From NCBI GenBank assembly GCA_963730305.1, contig CAVSRB010000004.1, positions 496,001 through 560,000 of the forward strand: a stretch of 64,000 bases of DNA, in the 5' to 3' direction. How positions within the stretch are numbered: position 1 is the first letter of the stretch; each line of letters begins with the position of its first letter. The translations under genes were made by a program, and so were the position numbers. The stretch is from CAMYMQ01 sp963730305. GTDB lineage: Bacteria; Pseudomonadota; Alphaproteobacteria; Bin65. Of this stretch, positions 1-9,577 are shown piece after piece. The notes under the pieces are model-generated. The model searched no databases. It saw nothing but the letters and a program-made list of their open reading frames with translations, and was not told the origin of the DNA.

Positions 1-1324
1 CGGTCCGCGACAACCTGACTCTACGGCCTGCGGCACCGGCCCGGCCCGTCGGCCGACGACGAGGACCGCAGCCGCTATGTCCGCGACGCGCAGTCCGCGG
101 GCAATCTCGAGCACGACCCCAACGCCGATTGGACCGACTACGCCGCGGCCGGGGACCGATAGCCGCCGAAGCGCTGACCGCACCGCGCGATCGAGGTGCT
201 CAAGATCGTCGACATGGGCGAAGACCTCTACCAGTTCGGCCTGCGCGGCTCGATCGACCCGGACGGCGCAGCCCGAGCTGGCCGAATCGATCCTGCGCGC
301 GCGGCACGCGCTGCGCGAGAAGCTGGCGGAGACCGGCCAGGGGAACCTGGTCGAGCCGTTCGACCAGCAGAAATACAATTCCAACGCCACCTTGGGCGAG
401 AACCTGCTGTTCGGCACGCCGCGCGACAACACCTTCGACATCGACCGTCTCGCCGACCATCCCTACGTCGCGTCGGTGATCGAAGAGGTCGGCCTGACCC
501 ACGACCTCGTCGTCACCGGCCGCCAGCTCGCCGAGACCATGATCGAGCTGTTCTCCGGGCTGCCGCCGGGCCACGAGTTCTTCGAGCAATACAGCTTCAT
601 CGGCTCGGACGAGCTGCCCGAGTACCAGCAGCTGATCGCCCGCACCGGCGGGCAGGAGCCGGACGCGATGCGGCCCGAGGACCGCCAGCGCTTCCTGTCG
701 CTGCCGCTCAAGCTGATCCCCGCGCGCCATCGCCTCGGCCTGCTCACCGACGACATCCAGGAGCGTGTACTGCAGGCGCGGCACCGGTTCGCCGAGGGAC
801 TGCCCGAAGAGCTGCAGGGCTCGTCGAATTCTTCGACCCCGACACCTACAACGGCGCCGCGACGCTGCAGGACAACATCCTGTTCGGCAAGGTGGCCTAT
901 GGCCAGGCCCAGGCGGCGAGCCAAGATCAGCACGATCGTCGGCGAGGTGCTCGACAGCCTGGAGATGCGCGACGACGTGATGGCGGTCGGCCTGGCCTTC
1001 CAGGTCGGCGTCGCCGGCGCGCGGCTGTCGGCGGCGCAGCGGCAGAAGCTGGGCCTCGCGCGCTGCATCATCAAGCGGCCCGACCTGCTGATCGTCAACG
1101 AAGGGATCACCAGCCTGGACGGCGCCTCGCAGCGCCGCGTGCTGGAAGCGGTGCTCAAGGAATTCGAGGGCCGCGGCGTCATCTGGACGCTGCACCGCAC
1201 CGCCTATGCCGACCAGTTCGACAAGGTTATCGTCATGCGCAGCGGCAAGATCGTCGAACAGGACGAATTCGCGGCGCTGGACAAGGACGGAACGACCCTA
1301 CGCGAACTGCTCAATTCCGAGTAA
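1..1324 (+). pseudogene. ABC transporter ATP-binding protein, multiply frameshifted, 5' end off window
   Basis: This is the C-terminal part of an ABC-transporter protein whose frame changes several times. Pieces in different frames join into one product: a start like VRDNL..LYGLRHRP at the left edge (an extra A at about base 18 shifts it), a piece with KIVDMGEDLYQFGLRG (about 196-265), a long piece (about 268-825) with ATLGENLLFG, a short piece (about 825-915) with ATLQDNILFG, and a last piece to the TAA at 1322. The last piece holds the nucleotide-binding features: LSAAQRQK where LSGGQ is expected, LLIVNEG where Walker B LLILDE is expected, and an H-loop-like WTLHR. The next gene, a cyclic-nucleotide-binding domain, starts 31 bases later. 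Whether this is real decay or a cluster of sequencing indels cannot be told here. Confidence 0.65.
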
Positions 1325-1355
1325 ACTCGATCAGTCTTTTCGAGAGGACGATACG

Positions 1356-1808
1356 GTGAGTTTGAACGAAGAAGTCGAACTGCTCCGCAACATCCCGATG
1401 TTTGCGAACATCGAGCCGTCGAAGCTCAAGCTTCTGGCCTTCACCAGCGAGCGGCTCACTTTCGGCGAGGGCGACACCCTGTTCACGCAGGGAGATTCGG
1501 GCGACGCCGCCTTCATCATCGTGAACGGCGAAGCCGATGTCATGATCGACACCCCCGACGGGCCGCTGACGGTGGCGCATTTCAAGAAGAACGACATCGT
1601 CGGCGAGATCGCGATCCTGACCGACGTGCCGCGCACGGCCACGGTGCGGGCGAGCACCAACCTGGACACGATGGTGATTTCCAAGGAGCTGTTCTTCCGC
1701 CTGGTCATGGAGTTCCCGCAGATCGCCGTGGAGATCATGCGCGAGCTCGCCAAGCGGTTGGAGGCGACCAACGCCCGGCTCCGCGCGCTGAGCAGCCACG
1801 CGGCCTGA
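1356..1808 (+). CDS. Single-domain cyclic nucleotide-binding protein (Crp/Fnr effector-type)
   Basis: The 150-residue product is one cyclic-nucleotide-binding beta-barrel with no helix-turn-helix, so it is a stand-alone sensor or regulatory subunit and not a Crp-like activator. The glycine-rich turn (QGDSGDAAFIIVNGE) and the phosphate-binding cassette (GEIAIL..VPRTATVRA, with the Glu and Arg that contact the cyclic nucleotide) are both intact. I chose the GTG at 1356 because GAGAGGA lies about 10 bases upstream; an open frame from 1206 only shadows the ABC gene. It follows the ABC-transporter gene closely on the same strand, suggesting it regulates that transporter, which is inference. Three nucleotide cyclase genes lie elsewhere in the window. 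Confidence 0.85.
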   Translation: MSLNEEVELLRNIPMFANIEPSKLKLLAFTSERLTFGEGDTLFTQGDSGDAAFIIVNGEADVMIDTPDGPLTVAHFKKNDIVGEIAILTDVPRTATVRASTNLDTMVISKELFFRLVMEFPQIAVEIMRELAKRLEATNARLRALSSHAA

Positions 1809-1836
1809 GGCGGTCCCGAAGCCGGGAAGACGGAGC

Positions 1837-2353
1837 GTGCCTGCCGGCGAAAGCCGCCTCGACCGCATGATCGCGCGCCTGCTGACCCAGCGGGCCTGCC
1901 TCGACCATGCCGCCGGGCTGATGCGCGGGATCGCCGGGCCGGTGCTCGAGGTCGGCCTGGGCAAGGGCCGTACCTACAGCCACCTGCGCCTGCTGTTCCC
2001 CGACCGCGACATCTGGGCGTTCGACCGCGAGGTCCATGCCCCCGAAAACAGCCGGCCCGCGGACGACCGCATCATTCTCGGCGACTTTCGCGAGTCGCTG
2101 GCCGACGCGGCCGCCGCGATCCCCGCCCCCGCTGCGCTGATCCACGCCGACATCGGTACCGAGAAGCGCCGCGGCGACGACGCGCTCGCCCTGTTCGTCG
2201 GTGAGATCCCTGGGCCCAATGCTGGCGCCCGGCGGCCTGATGGTCGGTGACCGGTTGCTGGAGCCGCCGGGCTGCGCGCGGATCGACCCGCCGCCGGTGG
2301 CGCTGCCCGAGGGGATCGCGCCCTGGCCCTATTTCCTCTACCGCCGGGGCTGA
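1837..2353 (+). CDS. Class I SAM-dependent methyltransferase, frameshifted near 2205
   Basis: The protein has a Rossmann-type SAM-binding start: VLEVGLGKGRTYSHL is motif I, and FDREVHAP after the next strand fits the acidic ribose-binding position. After a small shift near 2205 the frame changes and the expected end LGPMLAPGGLMVGDRLLEPPG continues to the TGA at 2351, giving about 170 residues. Without the repair the product would stop at 2250 with a nonsense tail. The start is a GTG at 1837, 28 bases after the preceding gene, so the two may be co-transcribed. The substrate cannot be read from the sequence. Confidence 0.7.
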
Positions 2354-2378
2354 TCCACCCGGCGGCCCGCCGCGGGCT

Positions 2379-3164
2379 TCAGTCCTTGAAGTCGACCACG
2401 ATCGGCGCGTGGTCCGACGCCTTCTCCCAGCCGCGCGCGTCCTTTAGCACTTCGGCGGCGGCGAGGTTGCCGGTCAGGTTCGGCGTGACCCACACGTGGT
2501 CGAGCCGGCGGCCCTTGTCGGCGGCGCGCCAGTCGCGGGCGCGATAGCTCCACCAGGAATAGAGCTTTTCCTCTGGATCGACGAAGTGGCGCACGGCGTC
2601 GACCCAGTCGTGGGCCGCCTGCATCGCCTCGAAATGCTCGACCTCGATCGGCGTGTGGCTGACGACCTTGAGCAGCTGCTTGTGCGACCAGACGTCGGAC
2701 TCGAGCGGCGCGACGTTGAGGTCGCCGACCAGGATGCGCTTGCCGTCCTTCTGCTTGCCCCACCAGTCGGTCTGCTCTCGGAAGAAGTCGAGCTTGTGGG
2801 CGAACTTGTCGTTGACCTCGGGATCCGGCTCGTCGCCGCCGGCGGGGATGTAGAGGTTGTGGAGTTCGATTCCGCCCGGCAGCACCACCGACTGATGGCG
2901 GGTGTCGTCCTTGCCGCACCAGTGGTGGCGCGCCTCGTCCTCGAACGGGAGCTTCGAGAGGATGGCGACACCGTGATAGGCGCGCATGCCGAAGATCGCC
3001 TGGTGGGGGTAGCCGATCTCGGCCATCGCCTCGCGCGGGAACAGGTCGTCCTCGACCTTGGTCTCCTGCAGGCAGATGACGTCGGGCGCCGCCTCGCGGG
3101 CGAGCTGCTCGATCAGGTGGATCCGCGCGCGGATCGAGTTGATGTTCCAGGTTACCAGTCTCAC
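2379..3164 (-). CDS. xthA: Exodeoxyribonuclease III
   Basis: This is a 261-residue member of the ExoIII/AP-endonuclease family, which cleaves DNA at abasic sites and removes 3' blocking groups. The family motifs occur in order: VTWNINSIRAR at the N-terminus (metal-side Asn), CLQETK (metal-binding Glu), ILVGDLNVAP (catalytic Asp/Asn), RLDHVWVT, and the C-terminal SDHAPIVVDF (catalytic Asp-His). The GTG at 3164 is chosen because the homologous start is VRLVTWN and an AGGAG sequence lies just upstream; a longer open frame to 3308 adds only arginine-rich non-homologous residues. It belongs to a minus-strand run with lolA and ftsK, as in other alphaproteobacteria. Confidence 0.92.
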   Translation of the reverse strand: MRLVTWNINSIRARIHLIEQLAREAAPDVICLQETKVEDDLFPREAMAEIGYPHQAIFGMRAYHGVAILSKLPFEDEARHHWCGKDDTRHQSVVLPGGIELHNLYIPAGGDEPDPEVNDKFAHKLDFFREQTDWWGKQKDGKRILVGDLNVAPLESDVWSHKQLLKVVSHTPIEVEHFEAMQAAHDWVDAVRHFVDPEEKLYSWWSYRARDWRAADKGRRLDHVWVTPNLTGNLAAAEVLKDARGWEKASDHAPIVVDFKD

Positions 3165-3246
3165 GCGCGCGGTCTCCTCTTGCGGGTCGAGCCCGCACGC
3201 TACCCGACCCGGCGCCCGCGCCCAAGCCCGCGCACGGCCCCGGCGC

Positions 3247-3283
3247 AAAAAATTGGCGCCCGACCAGCGTGTGATCGGGCGCC
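3247..3283 (-). terminator. Intrinsic terminator
   Basis: A 9-bp stem, GGCGCCCGA (3255-3263) pairing with TCGGGCGCC (3275-3283), is followed on the minus strand by AATTTTTT (3254-3247). It lies about 170 bases downstream of the C26-peptidase gene and upstream of xthA, so it would end that transcript and separate it from xthA. Confidence 0.65.
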
Positions 3284-3453
3284 TGAAGCTCCGCAAGCGG
3301 GTCCGCAATCGTGAGGGGGCCGATTACGGACGGCCCGGGGTTGTGGCCGGGTCGCTTCGTCACATGTAAGTGTGCCCGTTCGCGCCCTGTTGCAAGGGCC
3401 GTCAGGGTCGAATTGGCCGAAAGAATTCTAAATTATTTTTCATGTAGATAGCG

Positions 3454-4269
3454 CTACTCGGCGGCGCTCTGCACAGCGCCGGCTTCGACGCTGTTTCGCC
3501 GCGCCGCACGGGACCGGGCGGCGTCCCCGAACGCCTTGAGCAGCGCCGCGCTCAGCGGGTCGTCCTGATAGCGCCACTCGGCGTGCCACTGGACGCCGAC
3601 CATGAAGGTCGGCGCGTCGTCGACGCTCACCGCCTCGATCGTGCCGTCCTCGGCGACCGCCTCCACGGTCACGCCGTCGGCCGGCCGGTCGATCGCCTGG
3701 GCGTGCAGCGAGTTGACCATCACCTCGGTCGCGCCGCCGGCGAGCCGGGAGACGACGCCGTCCTCGCGCAGGCTGACCATGTGGCGGAGCGCGTAACGCT
3801 CGTCGTGCGGCACGGTCTTGTCGGAGCGGTGGTCCATCCGCCCCTCCATCTCGTGCACCTTCTGGTGGAGCGAGCCGCCGAGCGCGACGTTGAGCTCCTG
3901 GATGCCCCGGCATATGGCGAGGATCGGCACGCCGCCGGCGACGGCCGCGCGGATCAGCGGCAGGGTCGTGGCGTCGCGGTCGGGGTCGCTCATGTCGCCC
4001 TCGAACGGGTCCTTGCCGTAATGGTGCGGCTCGACGTTCGACGGGCTGCCGGTGAGCATCAGGCCGTCGAGCCGGTCGACCAGGGTGTCGATCTGCGTTG
4101 GGTCGAGGCCGCGCGCGCCCAGCGCGGGGACGATCATCGGCACGCCGCCGGCGCCGCCGGCCGCGGCGTTGAGGTATTTCTCACCGACCCAGTGGACCGG
4201 GAAGCCGTTGTCGATGATCCGCCGACAGGCCGGCAGGCCGATCAGCGGCAGGTCGTGCGCATGTTCCAT
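3454..4269 (-). CDS. Gamma-glutamyl-gamma-aminobutyrate hydrolase family (peptidase C26)
   Basis: The 271-residue protein is a class I glutamine-amidotransferase-like hydrolase of the PuuD group, which cleaves gamma-glutamyl amides such as gamma-glutamyl-GABA in polyamine breakdown. The nucleophile elbow is ILAICRGIQELN with Cys120. The partners lie in VGVQWHAEW with His229 and Glu231, so the triad is complete. MLTGSPSNVEPHHYG matches the family's substrate-side loop. No other polyamine gene is nearby, so the substrate is open. Its start lies inside the 3' end of the lolA open frame (89-base overlap), which may be an artefact of an indel in lolA. Confidence 0.85.
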   Translation of the reverse strand: MEHAHDLPLIGLPACRRIIDNGFPVHWVGEKYLNAAAGGAGGVPMIVPALGARGLDPTQIDTLVDRLDGLMLTGSPSNVEPHHYGKDPFEGDMSDPDRDATTLPLIRAAVAGGVPILAICRGIQELNVALGGSLHQKVHEMEGRMDHRSDKTVPHDERYALRHMVSLREDGVVSRLAGGATEVMVNSLHAQAIDRPADGVTVEAVAEDGTIEAVSVDDAPTFMVGVQWHAEWRYQDDPLSAALLKAFGDAARSRAARRNSVEAGAVQSAAE

Positions 4270-4957
4270 GTCCCGAATATAGGTCGGATTGCCCCGGCGC
4301 GGAAATGGGCCGCCGGTGGCGCGTCAGCGCTGGTAGCCGGGAGTTCTCGGTGCCGGGGCCGCGCAGCGCGAAGGTTTCGGGGTCGAGCTTGATGCCCACC
4401 TTGGTGTCCGACAGGCGCACGATCGTCCGTTGGCCCTCGGCGTCGGCGACGACCCAGCCGACCAGCTTGATCGGGTCGCTGTCGAAGACCAGCGTCATCG
4501 AGCCCTGGTTGGGGTTCTTGGCCCGGATCAGCTGCACCCGGACGTACCCTTTGGACTGGGACAGCGTCGTGACCTTGAGGTCGCCGCCGAAGGTGATGTG
4601 CTTGCGTACGAGGATGCCCGCCGGCGTCGAGTTGAGCGGGTAGTTCTGCGGCTCGGCGTTCTTGCCCTCGTAGACGACCAGCCACAGGCTGGTGGTGACG
4701 ATGCGGACCTGGCTCGGCGGGTCGAAGTCGATGCGCAGCTTGCCCGGCCGCGACAGGTAGATCGTGCCCTTCGCCATCTGGCCGTTCGGCGCGATCTGGG
4801 TGAAGCGGGTCTTCACCGTGGTCAGGCTGTTGACGTATTTCTGGATCCGCGCGAGCAGCGCCTTCTGGTCGCCGTCGAGCGCGTGCGCCGGGGCCGTGCC
4901 GGCGAGGCCGAAAAGCAGCGCCGCCATCGTGGCGGCGGCAAGGTGTCGGATCAGCAT
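4181..4957 (-). CDS. lolA: Outer-membrane lipoprotein carrier protein LolA
   Basis: This is a periplasmic chaperone that carries lipoproteins from the inner-membrane LolCDE complex to the outer membrane. The ATG at 4957 gives a clean signal peptide (MLIRHLAAATMAALLFG, cleaved near AHA-LD); an in-frame ATG at 4990 adds residues that spoil it. LolA features follow: YVNSLTTVKTRFTQ, GTIYLSRPGKLRIDFDPP, the hydrophobic LWLVVYEGK, and LSDTKVGIKLDPETFALRGPG near the end. After that the frame runs on about 45 residues into the C26-peptidase gene with no family resemblance. A one-base shift near 4340 would instead end it at a TGA at 4326-4324, so the true 3' end is probably about 4324. Confidence 0.85.
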   Translation of the reverse strand: MLIRHLAAATMAALLFGLAGTAPAHALDGDQKALLARIQKYVNSLTTVKTRFTQIAPNGQMAKGTIYLSRPGKLRIDFDPPSQVRIVTTSLWLVVYEGKNAEPQNYPLNSTPAGILVRKHITFGGDLKVTTLSQSKGYVRVQLIRAKNPNQGSMTLVFDSDPIKLVGWVVADAEGQRTIVRLSDTKVGIKLDPETFALRGPGTENSRLPALTRHRRPISAPGQSDLYSGHGTCARPAADRPAGLSADHRQRLPGPLGR

Positions 4958-5042
4958 GGCCCCATCCCTAGGGAACGATTGCGGCGCCAATTAGACCGCA
5001 TCGAGTGTTGCGGCTCCTGCCCACCCCGCGTGAGCGGGAAGA

Positions 5043-7590
5043 TTAGACGTTCCCGGCGAGGACTTCGCGCTTGCCGGCGTGGTTGGCGGGGCTGACGATG
5101 CCCTCCTCCTCCATCCGCTCGACCAGCCGGGCGGCGCGGTTGTAGCCGATCTGCAGCCGCCGCTGGATGAAGGAGGTCGAGCACTTGCCCTCCTGCATCA
5201 CGATCTCGACCGCCTTGCGATAGAGGTCGTCGCCGGCGTCGCCGCCGCCGAGCATGTCGCCGAAGCCGCCGCCGTCGTCCTCGTCGGCGGTGATCTGCTC
5301 GATATAGGTCGGCTTGCCCTGGCGCTTGAGGTGGGCGACCACCTGCTCGACCTCGGTATCGGAGACGAACGGGCCGTGGACGCGGGTGATGCGCCCGCCG
5401 CCGGCCATGTAGAGCATGTCGCCGGCGCCCAGCAGCTGCTCGGCGCCCTGCTCGCCCAGGATCGTCCGGCTGTCGATCTTGGTGGTCACCTGGAACGAGA
5501 CGCGGGTCGGGAAGTTGGCCTTGATCGTGCCGGTGATGACGTCGACCGAGGGCCGCTGGGTCGCCATGATCAGGTGGATGCCCGCGGCGCGCGCCATCTG
5601 CGACAGGCGCTGGACCGCGGCCTCGATGTCCTTGCCCGCGACCAGCATCAGGTCGGCCATCTCGTCGACGATGACGACGATATAGGGCAGCGGCTCGAGC
5701 GAGATCGGCCGCTCCTCGTATTGCGGGTGGCCGTGCTCGTCGAGGCCGGTCTGGACCTTCTCGGTCAGCACTTCCTTCTTCTTGGCCGCTTCGGCCAGGC
5801 GCTGGTTGTAGCCGTCGATGTTGCGCACGCCGAGCTTGGACATCGCCTGGTAGCGGCTCTCCATCTCGCGCACCGCCCAGCGCAGGGCGACGATCGCCTT
5901 CTTCGGCTCGGTGACCACCGGGGTCAGCAAGCTGCGGGATGTCGTCGTAGATCGACAGCTCCAGCATCTTGGGGTCGATCATGATGAACTTGCAGCGGTC
6001 CGGCGGCAGCCGGTAGAGCAGCGACAGGATCATGGTGTTGATCCCGACCGACTTGCCCGAGCCGGTGGTGCCGGCGATCAGCAGGTGCGGCATCCGCGCC
6101 AGGTCGGCGACCACCGGGCCGCCGCCGATGTCCTTGCCCAGGATCAGGGCGAGGCGGTGGTTGTTGCTCTCGTAGGCGCGCGAGGCCAGCAGCTCGCGCA
6201 GGTAGACCATCTCGCGGGTCTGGTTGGGCAGCTCGATGCCGATCACGTTGCGCCCGGGCACCACGGCGACGCGCACCGATTCGGCGCTCATCGAGCGGGC
6301 GATGTCGTCGGCCAGCCCGATCACCCGCGACGACTTCACGCCCGGCGCCGGCTCCAGCTCGTAGAGGGTGACCACCGGGCCGGGACGCACCTTGACGATC
6401 TCGCCCTTGACCCCGAAGTCGTCGAGCACCGATTCGAGATAGCGCGCGTTCTGCTCCAGCGCGGTCTCGTCCAGATGGCTGCCGGCGTTGGCGGGCGGCG
6501 CCTGCAGCAGCTCGAGCGGCGGGAACTTGAACGCGCCGGGGTCGAGGTCCAGCGCCGGCTGGCGCGCCTCGGCGACGCGCTTGCCCGGCGTCGGCCGCGG
6601 CGCCTCGGCGACCACGGGCCGCTTGGTGCGGGCCGCCGCCAGCTTCGGCTCCTCGCGCCTGGGCTCGTCCCGCTCGGCCGTCTCGCGCTTGGCCGGCCTG
6701 AGCTTTTCCGACCTGATCTTCTCCGGCTTGGTCTTTTCCGACTTGATCTTCTCCGACTTGGACCGCGCCGCGCGTCGCTTACTGGCGGCCGGGGCGTCGG
6801 CCTCGTCGGCGATCGGCGGCGGCTGTGTCCGCTCGATCCGGACCCGGCGTTCGCGCCGGGCGGCGATGCGGCGGTAGACGAAGCGGAACGGGAAACCGAC
6901 GACGCGGCCGATCACGCCCCACTCGCGCAAAGTCAGGCCGAGGACCGGCAGGAAGAACAGGATCGCCAGCGCGGCCGAGATCAGCGCGATCAGGGTGCCG
7001 CCGAGCCCCGCCGAGAACGTGCTCGACAGGTCGTCGAAGGCGTTGAACAGGGTCTGGCCGAGGATACCGCCCGGTCCGGCGCGGATCGGCCAGTGCGGCC
7101 AGGGGAACAGGCCGGCCAGCGCGACGATCGCCAGCAGCAGCGCCGCCGGCAGCACGGTCAGCCGCCACCAGAACGCCTCCAGCGGCTCGCCGGTCATCAG
7201 CCGCGCGGCCCAGACGCCGAACACCATGGCCAGCAGCAGGCCGCCGAGGCCGATGGTCTGGTAGGCGAGGTCCGCGCCATAGGATCCCGGCCGCCCGATC
7301 CAGTTCAGCGGCACGGCGCTGGTCGCGTTGTTCCACGACGGGTCGGTCGGCGAATAGCTCAGCAGCGCGAGCAGCGCGGCCGCCGTGAACGCCATCAGCG
7401 CCAGCCCGATCGCCTGGGTCAGCCGGCGGCGGAACAGCGCCGCCAGCTCCGGCGGCAGCAGGCGCGGGCTGCTGCGCCGCGGTCGCGCGGCCGGCTTGCG
7501 CGATGCGGGGCTCGGCTTGCGGGCGGGCCCGCTCGACCGTGACCGGCGCGCGCCCGACCGGCTCTGGACGGCGGCAGCGGCGCGGCTCAT
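5043..7590 (-). CDS. ftsK: DNA translocase FtsK, one frameshift near 5930
   Basis: FtsK pumps DNA at the septum for chromosome segregation. The N-terminal third holds hydrophobic membrane segments (about residues 50-220), then a charged Lys/Glu/Pro-rich linker, then the motor domain with Walker A AGTTGSGKSVGIN near residue 510. The frame breaks after IYDDIPQL: one extra A (top strand, 5929-5930) replaces the expected PQLLTPVVTEPKKA. The other frame continues with Walker B VVIVDEMADLM, MATQRPSVDVITG and the winged-helix gamma domain (STSFIQRRLQIGYNRAARLV), which reads KOPS sites. Together they make a normal protein of about 848 residues. Because ftsK is usually essential, a sequencing indel is the simplest explanation. 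Confidence 0.93.
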
Positions 7591-7715
7591 GGCCGGCGCT
7601 CCTCGACCAGGCGGTGTCCCCGAATGTCCCTCAACAGAATCATGGTTACTTTGTAAATGGAACGGAAGGAAAACAGCAAGCCACAGTTAGGTTAACTTAT
7701 ACTCGATTTGGCCAA

Positions 7716-7746
7716 GAAAAGAAAAAGCCCGCCATATTGGCGGGCT
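7716..7746 (-). terminator. Intrinsic terminator of the first amtB
   Basis: An 8-bp stem AGCCCGCC/GGCGGGCT (7726-7733 with 7739-7746, loop ATATT) is followed on the minus strand by a T-rich run ending TTTTTCTTTTC. It lies 27 bases past the end of the amtB gene at 7773-9002. Confidence 0.85.
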
Positions 7747-7772
7747 CCTCCAAGTGTTCGCTTGCGGGCAAT

Positions 7773-9002
7773 TCACCTTCCCAACAGCTCCTCTTCGGGA
7801 TAGGCGCTGATGCCGTGGATCGACATGTCGGCGCCGGCGTGCTCGTCCTCCTCGCTCAGCCGGATGCCGACGGCGGCCTTGAGCAGCCCGTAGACCGCCA
7901 GCCCCGCGGCGAGGGCATAGACCGCGCCGACCGCCGTGCCCGCGACCTGGGCCGCGAAGCTGACGCCGCCGATGCCGCCCAGGGCCTTGAGGCCGAAGAT
8001 GCCGCAGGCGATGCCGCCCCATGCCCCGCACAGGCCGTGCAGCGGCCAGACGCCGAGCACGTCGTCGATCTTCCACCGGTTCTGGCACAGGTTGAAGGCG
8101 GCGACGAACAGGCCGCCGGCGATCAGTCCGATCGCCAGCGCGCCGATCGGGTGGACCACGTCGGACCCGGCGCAGATCGCGACCAGCCCGGCGAGCGGGC
8201 CATTGTGGACGAAGCCCGGGTCCTTGCGGCCCGCGATCAGCGCGGCGAGCAGGCCGCCGGCCATCGCCATCAGCGAGTTGATCGCGACCAGCCCGGTCAC
8301 CCCGTCGAGCTTCTGTGCGCTCATCACGTTGAAGCCGAACCAGCCGACGGTCAGCACCCAGGCGCCGAGCGCCAGGAACGGGATGTTCGACGGCGGGATG
8401 CCGACCAGCCCGCCGTCCTTGCGGTAGCGCCCCCGCCGCGCGCCGAGCAGCAAGACCGCGCCCAGCGCCATCCAGCCGCCGACCGCGTGGACGACGACCG
8501 AGCCGGCGAAGTCGTGGAACCCCGCGCCGAACGCGCCTTCGACCCATTTCTGGATGCCGAAGTTGCCGTTCCACACCACGCCCTCGAACAGCGGGTAGAG
8601 CAGACCGACCAGCAGCGCCGAGGCGCCGACCTGCGGCCAGAACTTGGCCCGCTCGGCGATGCCGCCGGAGATGATCGCCGGGATCGCCGCGGCAAAGGTC
8701 AGCAGGAAGAAGAACTTGACCAGGTCGTAGCCGCTCTTGGCGAAGGGCGACCCCGGCGCCTTGCCGGTCAGCACGCTGGCGTCGGCCAGGAAGCTGACGC
8801 CGTAGGCGATCAGGTAGCCGACGAAGAAATAGACGACGGTGGAGACGCAGAAGTCGGTGAAGATCTTGATCAGCGCGTTGACCTGGTTCTTGCGCCGGAC
8901 CGTGCCGACCTCCAGGAACGCGAAACCGGCGTGCATGGCGAGCACCATCACGGCGCCCATCAGGATGAAGAAGACGTCCGGACCGAGACCGGCAGCTTGC
9001 AT
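7773..9002 (-). CDS. amtB: Ammonium transporter AmtB, copy 1
   Basis: This is a 409-residue Amt/Rh-family channel of the inner membrane with about eleven membrane helices. Family landmarks are FLEVGTVRRKN after helix 1, FHDFAGSVVVHAVGG with the first pore His, WFGFNVMSAQ, and PLHGLCGAWGG with the second pore His. No signal peptide is seen, unlike copy 2 at 9670-10974, and the sequences are clearly diverged. The PII gene 9036-9374 lies immediately upstream on the same strand with a 33-base gap, the usual arrangement in which GlnK plugs the channel when nitrogen is sufficient. Confidence 0.93.
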   Translation of the reverse strand: MQAAGLGPDVFFILMGAVMVLAMHAGFAFLEVGTVRRKNQVNALIKIFTDFCVSTVVYFFVGYLIAYGVSFLADASVLTGKAPGSPFAKSGYDLVKFFFLLTFAAAIPAIISGGIAERAKFWPQVGASALLVGLLYPLFEGVVWNGNFGIQKWVEGAFGAGFHDFAGSVVVHAVGGWMALGAVLLLGARRGRYRKDGGLVGIPPSNIPFLALGAWVLTVGWFGFNVMSAQKLDGVTGLVAINSLMAMAGGLLAALIAGRKDPGFVHNGPLAGLVAICAGSDVVHPIGALAIGLIAGGLFVAAFNLCQNRWKIDDVLGVWPLHGLCGAWGGIACGIFGLKALGGIGGVSFAAQVAGTAVGAVYALAAGLAVYGLLKAAVGIRLSEEDEHAGADMSIHGISAYPEEELLGR

Positions 9003-9035
9003 CGGCTTATTCCTTCTCTTGCGGGATCGGGGGGA

Positions 9036-9374
9036 TCACAGGGCCTCGGGGCCCTGCTCGCCGGTGCGGATGCGCTGCGCGCTCTGGATATCGAGGACGA
9101 AGATCTTGCCGTCGCCGATCTGGCCGGTCCTGGCGGCCTCGCCGATCGCCTCCACCGCGCGGTCCGCGACGCCGTCGTCGACGGCGACCTCGATGCGGAC
9201 CTTGGGCACGAAGTTCACGTCGTACTCCGCGCCGCGGTAGATTTCCTTGTGGCCGCCCTGGCGGCCGAAGCCGCGGACCTCGGTGACGGTCATGCCGGCG
9301 ACGCCGATCGCCAGCAGGGCCTCGCGGACGTCGTCCAGCCGCGACGGCTTGACGATGGCGATGACGAATTTCAT
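9036..9374 (-). CDS. glnK: PII nitrogen regulator GlnK/GlnB, copy 1
   Basis: This is a 112-residue PII signalling protein that binds ATP, ADP and 2-oxoglutarate and controls AmtB and nitrogen regulators. MKFVIAIVKPSRLDDV starts the fold, the T-loop RGAEYDVNFVPK carries Tyr51 (the uridylylation site), and TGQIGDGKIFVLDI plus RIRTGE are the PII signature at the nucleotide site. The ATG at 9374 fits the family start and has a GGGGGAG sequence upstream; the longer open frame to 9428 adds an unrelated leader. It is followed by amtB copy 1. I see no clear sigma-54 promoter upstream, unlike copy 2. Confidence 0.93.
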   Translation of the reverse strand: MKFVIAIVKPSRLDDVREALLAIGVAGMTVTEVRGFGRQGGHKEIYRGAEYDVNFVPKVRIEVAVDDGVADRAVEAIGEAARTGQIGDGKIFVLDIQSAQRIRTGEQGPEAL

Positions 9375-9577
9375 GGGCCTCTCCCCCCTTGTCTCGTGAG
9401 TGTCTCGTGGACCACGTCGGTCGGACACGGCCGCGTCGGGCCGGGGGACGGCCTACATCAATTCGAGTGGTAATGCACGTTCATGCGGCAGCCGCTTCCG
9501 CGGGCGAGGCTGGACGCCTTGCAATCCGCCCGTTCGCCCACGATTCGGGCATGGCGGGGGTGCTGCACAAAGTTTAG

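Noticed and set aside
5911..7542. 543-residue plus-strand ORF antisense to ftsK
   Set aside because: It is very rich in Arg, Gly, Asp and His, as expected for the mirror of a GC-rich gene; ftsK on the other strand is certain.
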